A DNA stretch of 64,000 nucleotides, taken from NCBI GenBank assembly GCA_017165825.1, contig CM029381.1:896150-960149 (forward strand). The letters are read 5' to 3'. The notes below the pieces were generated by a model. That model was not told the origin of the DNA and did not search any database. It saw nothing but the letters and a program-made list of their open reading frames with translations. The position numbers and the translations under genes are program-made. Shown here one piece after another: positions 58,480 through 64,000 of this stretch; positions within the stretch are counted from its first letter, which is position 1, and each line of letters begins with the position of its first letter. Source of the stretch: Hepsetus odoe (taxonomy: Eukaryota; Chordata; Actinopteri; Characiformes; Hepsetidae).

Positions 58480-58990
58480 AACAGACACCTTTACTTTAGT
58501 CTGAATACATGCCAGTTGAATCCTCCCTTTTCTTGATTTTCCATCACCAGGGCAGCAGTGGCCTAGTGGTTAGGGAGTTGCCCCCACATCGGGTTCAATT
58601 CCCTCACCAGCAGGTTGCCCTGAGGTACCCTTGAGCAAGGTACCGTCCCCGTCACTGCTCCCCAGGCGCTTTCAATAGCTGCCCACTGCTGCACAGTGTT
58701 TGTGTGCATGGGTTAAATGCAGAGTTGTGGTTCACGCTGTGACCTCGCAATGACAAGGGTTGTCACTTTCACTTCACCTTCCCAACTTCGAGACCCATTT
58801 CAGCCTAAATGGACAAAAACCCACAGAAATGGCTGTATGTGTGTCCATCGGTGCAGGACAGACGGAAGGAGACGTAAGAGAGAAGACAGGAGGGCGTGTA
58901 TTGAGTGTGACGTCCTTGATGGAAGAACTATGGATCAAAGTGGAGCAGTGAAGTTAATGTTCATTATTTTCAGTAGATTGTTTTTATTGG
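58480..58990 (+). repeat. Family E segment, interrupted by SINE B and then by a LINE
   Basis: Homologous to 9818-10065. Blocks: ttttcagaacagacacc ... gattttccatcacc (to 58548); SINE B; ccttcccaacttcgagaccc ... cagcctaaatggacaaaaac ... ttttcagtagattg (58779-58990); LINE; agttgaggatttaata (62374-62400). Confidence 0.75.
58551..58775 (+). mobile_element. SINE B inserted in family E
   Basis: Head ggcagcagtggcctagtggt, shortened B-box region gggttcaattccc, gccctgaggtacccttgagc, and tail tgacaagggttgtcactttc. At least 5 bp (tcacc, 58544-58548 and 58774-58778) is repeated at the ends. The paralogue at 9.85 kb gives the empty site. Confidence 0.88.
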
Positions 58991-59149
58991 CTCCTCCTTG
59001 AACTGCCACCTTATCGTGGTGGAGGGGTTTGCATGTCGCAATGATCCTGGGAGCTATGTTGTCGGGGGCTTTATGCCCCTGGTAGGGGCACCCAAGGCAA
59101 ACAGGTCCTAGGTGAGGGAAGAGACAAAGAGCGGTTCAGACCTCTTCTG

Positions 59150-62100
59150 ATGCACAACAATTATGGAAGACATTTTCCCTTGCCCGGACGTGGGTCACCG
59201 GGGCCTCCCTCTGGAGCCAGGCCTGGAGGTGGGGCCCGATGGCGAGCGCCTGGTGGTCGGGCCTTTACCCATGGGGCCCGGCCGGGCTCAGCCCGAAGAG
59301 GCAACGTGGGTCCCCCTTCCCATGGGTTCACCACCTGTGGGAGGGGCCAAAGAGGTCAGGTGCATTGTGAGCTGGGCGGTGGCCGAAAACGGGGGCCTTG
59401 GCGGTCCGACCCTCGGCTGCAGAAGCTGGCTCTAGGGACATGGAATGTCACCTCTCTGGTGGGGAAGGAGCCTGAGCTAGTGCGCGAGGTTGAGAAGTTC
59501 CGGCTAGATATAGTTGGACTCACCTCGACGCACAGCTTGGACTCTGGAACCAGTCTCCTTGAGAGGGGCTGGACTCTTTTCCACTCTGGAGTTGCCACCG
59601 GTGAGAGGCGCCGAGCAGGTGTGGGCATACTTATTGCCCCACGGCTTGGGGCCAGTACATTGGGGTTTACCCCGGTAGATGAGAGGGTGGCGGCCCTCCG
59701 CCTTCGGGTCGGGGGACGGGTCCTTAGTGTTGTCTGCACTTATGCGCCAAACAGCATTCTGGACTACCCACCCTTTCTGGGGTCTCTGGAGGGGGCGCTA
59801 GAGAGCGTCCCTGCTGGGGACTCCATCGTTCTGCTGGGGGACTTCAATGCTCACGTGGGTAATGACAGGGACACCTGGAAGGGTGTAATTGGGAGGAAGG
59901 GTGTAATTGGGAGTGTTTTGTTATTGGATTTTTGTGCTCGTCACGGATTGTCCATAACGAACACCATGTTCAGGCATAAGGATGTCCACATGTGCACCTG
60001 GCACCAGGATACCCTAGGCCGCAGTTCGATGATCGACTTTGTGGTCGTGTTGTTGGACTTGCGGCCCCATGTCTTGGACACTCGGGTGAAGAGAGGGGCG
60101 GAGCTGTCAACTGACCATCACCTGGTGGTGAGTTGGCTTCGTTGGTGGGGAAGGATGCCGGTCAGGCCTGGTAGGCCCAAACGCATCGTGAGGGTCTGCT
60201 GGGAACGTCTGGCAGAATCCCCTGTAATCTGGCAGAATCCCCTGTAATCTGGCAGAATCCCAGAATCCCAGAATCCCCTCAACTCCCACCTTCGTCAAAG
60301 CTTTAACCACGTCTCGGGGGAGGTGGGGGACATTGAGTCTGAATGGACTATGTTCCGCGCCTCCATTGTCAAGGCGGCTGACCGGAGCTGTGGCCGGGAG
60401 GTGGTCAGTGCCTGTCGCGGTGGCAACCCTAGAACCCGTTGGTGGCCACCAGCGGTGAGGGATGCCATCAAGCTGAAGAAGGAGTCCTATCGGGTCTTTT
60501 TGGCCAGTGGGGCTCCGGAGGCAGCTGATAGGTACCGACAGGCCAAGCGGAATGCGGCATGGGAGTAGTTTGGAGAGGCCATGGAGAAGGACTTCCAGAC
60601 GGCTTCGAGGAAATTTTGGTCCACCATCCGGCGTCTCAGGAGGGGAAAGCAGTGCACAGTCAACACAGTGTATAGTGGGGATGGTGCGCTGCTGACCCTC
60701 GACGTTGTGGGTCGGTGGGGGGAGTACTTCGAAGACCTCCTTTATTCCACCAACATGCCTTCCGAGGAGGAAGCAGAGCCTGGGGACATAGAGGTGGACT
60801 CTTCCCACCTCTCGGGGGCCGAGGTTGCAACGGTGGTCAAAAAGCTCCTTGGTGGCAGGGCTCCGGGAGTGGATGAGATCCGCCCAGAGTTCCTCAAGGC
60901 TCTGGATGCTGTAGGACTGTCATGGCTGACACGCCTCTGCAACATCGCATGGACATCGGGGACGGTGCCTCTGGATTGGCAAACCGAGGTGGTGGTCCCC
61001 CTCTTTAAGAAAGGGGACCGGAGGGTGTGTTCCAACTATTGAGGGATCACACTTCTCAGCCTCCCGGGGAAAGTCTATTCAGGGGTCCTGGAAAGGAGGG
61101 TCCGTCAGATAGTCGAACCTCAGATTCAGGAGGAGCAGTGTGGTTTTCGTCCAGGTCGTGGAACAGTGGACCAGCTCTACACCCTTAGCAGGGTCCTGGA
61201 GGGTGCATGGGAGTTTGCCCAACCAGTTTACATGTGCTTTGTGGACTTGGAGAAGGCATTCGACCGTGTCCCTCGGGGGCTCCTGTGGGGGGTACTCCGG
61301 GAGTATGGGGTATCGGATTCCCTGCTAAGGGCTGTCCGGTCCCTGTACAACCGGTGTCAGAGCTTGGTCCGCATTGCCGGCAGTAAGTCGGACCTGTTCC
61401 CGGTGAGGGTTGGACTCCGCCAGGGCTGCCCTTTGTCACCGATCCTGTTCATAATTTTTATGGACAGGATTTCTAGGCGCAGCCAGGGCATTGAGGGGGT
61501 CCGGTTTGGTGGGCTCAGGATTGGGTCACTGCTTTTTGCAGATGATGTTGTCCTGTTGGCCTCATCAGGCCGTGACCTTCAGCTCTCACTAGATCGGTTC
61601 GCAGCCGAGTGTGAAGCGGCTGGGATGAGAATCAGCACCTCTAAATCTGAGGCCATGGTCCTCAGTCAGAAAAGGGTGGAATGCCCTCTCAGGATTGGGA
61701 GTGAGACCTTGCCCCAAGTGGAGGAGTTTAAGTATCTCGGAATCTTGTTCACGAGTGAGGGTAAAATGGAGCGGGAGATCGACAGGCGGATCGGGGCAGC
61801 TTCTGCAGTGATGTGGGCTCTGCATCGGTCCGTCATGGTGAAGAAAGAGCTGAGCCAGAAGGCAAAGCTCTCAATTTACTGGTCGATCTACGTTCCCACC
61901 CTCACCTATGGTCACGAGCTGTGGGTAGTGACCGAAAGAACGAGATCGTGAATTCAAGCGGCCGAAATGAGTTTCCTCCGCAGGGTGTCTGGACTCTCCC
62001 TTAGAGATAAGGTGAGAAGCTCAGTCATCCGGGAGGGGCTCAAAGTAGAACCGCTGCTCCTCCACATCGAGAGGAGCCAGATGAGGTGGCTCGGGCATCT

Positions 62101-62321
62101 GATTAGGATGCCCCCTGGACGCCTCCCTGGCGAGGTGTTCTGGGCACGTCCCACCCGGAAAGAGACCCCGGGGAAGACCCAGGACACGCTGGAGAGACTA
62201 TGTCTCTCAGCTGGCCTGGGAACGCCTTGGGATCCGCCCGGAGGAGCTGGAAGAAGTGGCCGGAGAGAGGGAAGTCTGGGCATCCCTGCTGGAGCTGCTG
62301 CCCCCACGACCCGACCGATAA
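59150..62321 (+). pseudogene. LINE ORF: apurinic-type endonuclease and reverse transcriptase, recently disabled
   Basis: About 1,057 codons from the first in-frame ATG (59150) after a stop at 59042. Residues 1-90 are Gly/Arg/Pro-rich. Endonuclease: TWNVTSL (W98-N99), LLGDFNAHVG (D231), SMIDFVVV (about 294-300), STDHHLVVSWL (H323-H324). Reverse transcriptase: VVPLFKKGDRRVCSNY, CGFRPGRGTVDQLYTL, MCFVDLEKAFDRVPRG, GLRQGCPLSPILF and SLLFADDVVLL (FADD at 61534-61545). A C-terminal RSQMRWLGHLIRMPPGRLP block follows. Disabling changes: TAA at 60245 inside a duplicated tract, TAG at 60566, TGA at 61040 and 61949, and a 1-bp gain near 62155. Everything up to that last change keeps one frame. The two TGA codons fit CGA-to-TGA decay. 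Confidence 0.92.
60209..60270. repeat. Short tandem duplication inside the LINE ORF
   Basis: 'ctggcagaatcccctgtaat' occurs twice in tandem plus a third partial copy, then 'cagaatcc' three times. It introduces a TAA but preserves the downstream frame. A second internal duplication, ggtgtaattgggag, lies at about 59881-59913. Confidence 0.93.
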
Positions 62322-62400
62322 GCAGAAGAAAATGATAAGCAGAAGAAAATGAATGAATGAATGTTTTTATTGGAGTTGAGGATTTAATAGTCTAAATCTA

Positions 62401-63639
62401 AGCTCATACCCCCACCCTGCCTATGATAAGCAGGTGGAGAAACAAAAGAATAATATTGGCACTTTGTTGTGTACATCTACATGAAATCCTCTGTAAGAAG
62501 TCATCAACGTTTTGCAGTTCAGCCTTTGCCGAGTCCTCTCAACAAACCATCCGCAGTTCTCTTGCTTCAACATTTGGTTAACAGCTCCTCAATTGAAGCA
62601 TATCTTCATCTCATGAATGCAGTTACAACCAAAGTTGCTACAGTTGCTGACTTTTGAAAAACATTTGGACTTTTAATCACAAAGATAATCTAATCTAAAG
62701 AGCTTCTGTAGGAGTTTGGGCACAAATTGTGGGTTCAATTCACTCCCCAAATCCAAAGGATCAATAACAAAAAAAAGGTACAATTTTCCTTGCAAGATAT
62801 ATTTGTTGCCTTTTATTGTGGTTTAAAAGGTGTTGTTGCAGATTTTGGCGGTCTCTTTCTAGTTTTGAATGCTCCTCAGAAGTTCTTGGACCCAAAACAG
62901 CTTCTACAGCTGGTATTTTATTGGGTGAATCCGTTTTCCCAGAGGCAAAGCAGTGTAGTCATTCAGGTTTTATTTCTAGCTGAAGTTAGGACCAGGACTA
63001 TTAAGTATGGTCCCAAGTTGCCCCAGCGATCTAGGACCACCTTGACAGGTCACATGGTTGGTGAAAGACAACAAGACATGTTGCGTTTCTTTCTCTTTTG
63101 CTTGATAAACTTCACTAATACTCTTATGTTCATCACTGTCATCATCGTTCTCCCTGCCTGCTGTTTTAGGCTGCGGTTCGGAGCAAATATGTTGCTATTT
63201 TGAGTTTGTTGTGGATGCAGGTCACTCGCTGAGCACTCCACGCTCCATCTGCTTCAGCCACGTCCTGCGTTTCTCATCACTGACCACTGGACTCCCTGGG
63301 GTGAGCCAATCGCATGCCTTGGAGTTGCAGCATAGGTAGTGGGGGCATGGGATGATGGCGAAAGGGATCTGCGTGTCCAGCAGAAGCATCAGTGATACAG
63401 ATCACGGCGTTCACTGCTTTCTCCAGGCTGGAAGTGATTGTTTTTCACAGAATGCATGCAGGCCCTTTCCCTCTTTAATAAGCATAGCTCATGGGTGTGA
63501 TTTGACTGTTGAGGAGATGACTCATCCCTTAATCTATAATTGTCTGATTTACTGAAAGAAGTTATATTTAAATATATTTGAAAGAATGGCAGCTGAGGTG
63601 TGTGTGGGTAGCTGCTTGTTTGAATGTGTTTGTTTCAAT
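62401..63639. other. Unassigned sequence
   Basis: No recognised feature. A plus-strand frame of 158 codons (62727-63203) has no signature I recognise. 63587-63630 closely resembles 57085-57128. Confidence 0.3.
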
Positions 63640-63790
63640 GATGGCCTAATACTTAAGGACTAGGGCCTCGGGGTTGGAAGTTTGAATCTTGCTGTTGAGT
63701 TATGGGTTCGTATGAACGGGACAGCCCCCTGCTGCATGGTGTGTGTGGGTTAAATGCAGACAAAGAATCTCATTGGGCTGTGCTAGGTGA
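63640..63790 (+). mobile_element. SINE B, strongly diverged fragment
   Basis: gatggcctaatacttaagga, then gtttgaatcttg (B-box remnant), then gccccctgctgcatggtgtg and gtgggttaaatgcaga. The middle and tail are largely lost. The last ~210 bp of the window hold nothing I recognise. Confidence 0.6.
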
Positions 63791-64000
63791 CAGCAGGAGT
63801 TGGTGACAGAAGTTCCATACCATCATAATTGGTTGTCATGGATTGTAGCATTTCAAAATCAATAGAGTTGAATTGGCACCATTGCCCACTTTTATTGATT
63901 TGCTGTTTTGTTGGAAGGCAATTATTGGCCAGATGTTTCCTTCAGATTCATAGATGGTCCTCGATGTTCAGCAGCAAGCAAAAAGTTATGCAGTAACCTA

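Larger units (their letters stand above)
58991..62363 (+). mobile_element. Near-complete LINE (endonuclease + reverse transcriptase) with target-site duplication
   Basis: Insertion of about 3.37 kb with a perfect 10-12 bp direct repeat tgtttttattgg at both ends (58979-58990, 62362-62373). The 5' untranslated part (58991-59149, ccaccttatcgtggtggagg) leads into one long ORF. The 3' end is a duplicated phrase gataagcagaagaaaat (62317-62333, 62334-62350) followed by three GAAT units, typical of slippage during target-primed reverse transcription. The 3' tail resembles that of family C. Clade is uncertain by eye (RTE- or jockey-related apurinic-endonuclease group). Confidence 0.92.

Noticed and set aside
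58551..58640. tRNA genes at the heads of SINE B, SINE A and family C copies
   Set aside because: A- and B-box-like motifs are present, but the sequence does not fold into a proper acceptor stem and continues into a SINE body and tail; these are tRNA-derived SINE promoters.
60107..60808. Long minus-strand frame (233 codons) and several others opposite the LINE at 59-62 kb
   Set aside because: Shadow of the plus-strand LINE ORF, which has clear endonuclease and reverse transcriptase motifs.
62727..63203. Plus-strand 158-codon frame
   Set aside because: No domain or repeat signature recognised, a hydrophobic composition easily produced by T-rich DNA, and no flanking exon evidence; not called as a gene.

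Overview
The window looks like gene-poor nuclear DNA from a teleost fish. I found no exon of a host protein-coding gene and no canonical RNA gene. The fish assignment rests on the repeat content: tRNA-headed SINEs whose tail contains the motif ctctggataagagcgtctgc, non-LTR retrotransposons of the types common in ray-finned fish, many long (CA)n/(GA)n tracts and several unrelated minisatellites. An otophysan (catfish, characin or relative) is my guess for the group; the sequence does not prove it.

Layout. 0-12 kb: the 3' end of an L2-like LINE, SINEs, degenerate minisatellites at 2.2-3.1 and 6.6-7.4 kb, arrays of a dispersed 'fixed AATAAA' repeat (family D) and a chimeric SINE at 3.1-3.4 kb. 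12-14 kb: a microsatellite cluster and a ~30-bp minisatellite. 14.4-17.3 kb: a long but broken CR1/jockey-group LINE with a SINE inserted in its reverse transcriptase. 17-30 kb: mostly unrecognised sequence with RTE-like LINE pieces (18.4, 24.5 kb) and a 0.7-kb polypurine block (25.7 kb). 30.6-32 kb: an AT-rich ~45-bp array. 33.5-36.5 kb: two more RTE-like LINE pieces and a Tc1/mariner-like relic. 38.7-43.5 kb: an inverted SINE pair, an AT-rich array and large family D arrays. 46-52 kb: purine-rich and pyrimidine-rich blocks and an L2-like reverse transcriptase fragment. 53.4-54.3 kb: a regular 42-bp array. 55-57 kb: SINE and LINE relics. 58.5-62.4 kb: the best preserved element, a LINE of about 3.4 kb with a target-site duplication, nested in an older repeat.

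How the parts relate. The content is a retrotransposon ecosystem rather than a gene system. LINEs supply endonuclease and reverse transcriptase, and SINEs have tRNA-like promoter heads. At least one SINE family (A) shares its 3' tail with the L2-like LINE present here, which is how SINEs recruit LINE machinery. A second family (C) has a tail resembling that of the 59-62 kb LINE. Several insertions can be dated relative to one another because they interrupt tandem arrays or a repeat with an uninterrupted paralogue in the same window. I did not find an undescribed biological system. The strongest observations are the chimeric SINE with a perfect 11-bp target duplication, the two-step nested insertion at 58.5-62.4 kb, and the multi-locus AATAAA-bearing array. 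Family names (L2, RTE-like, CR1/jockey) were assigned by eye and need a library search.
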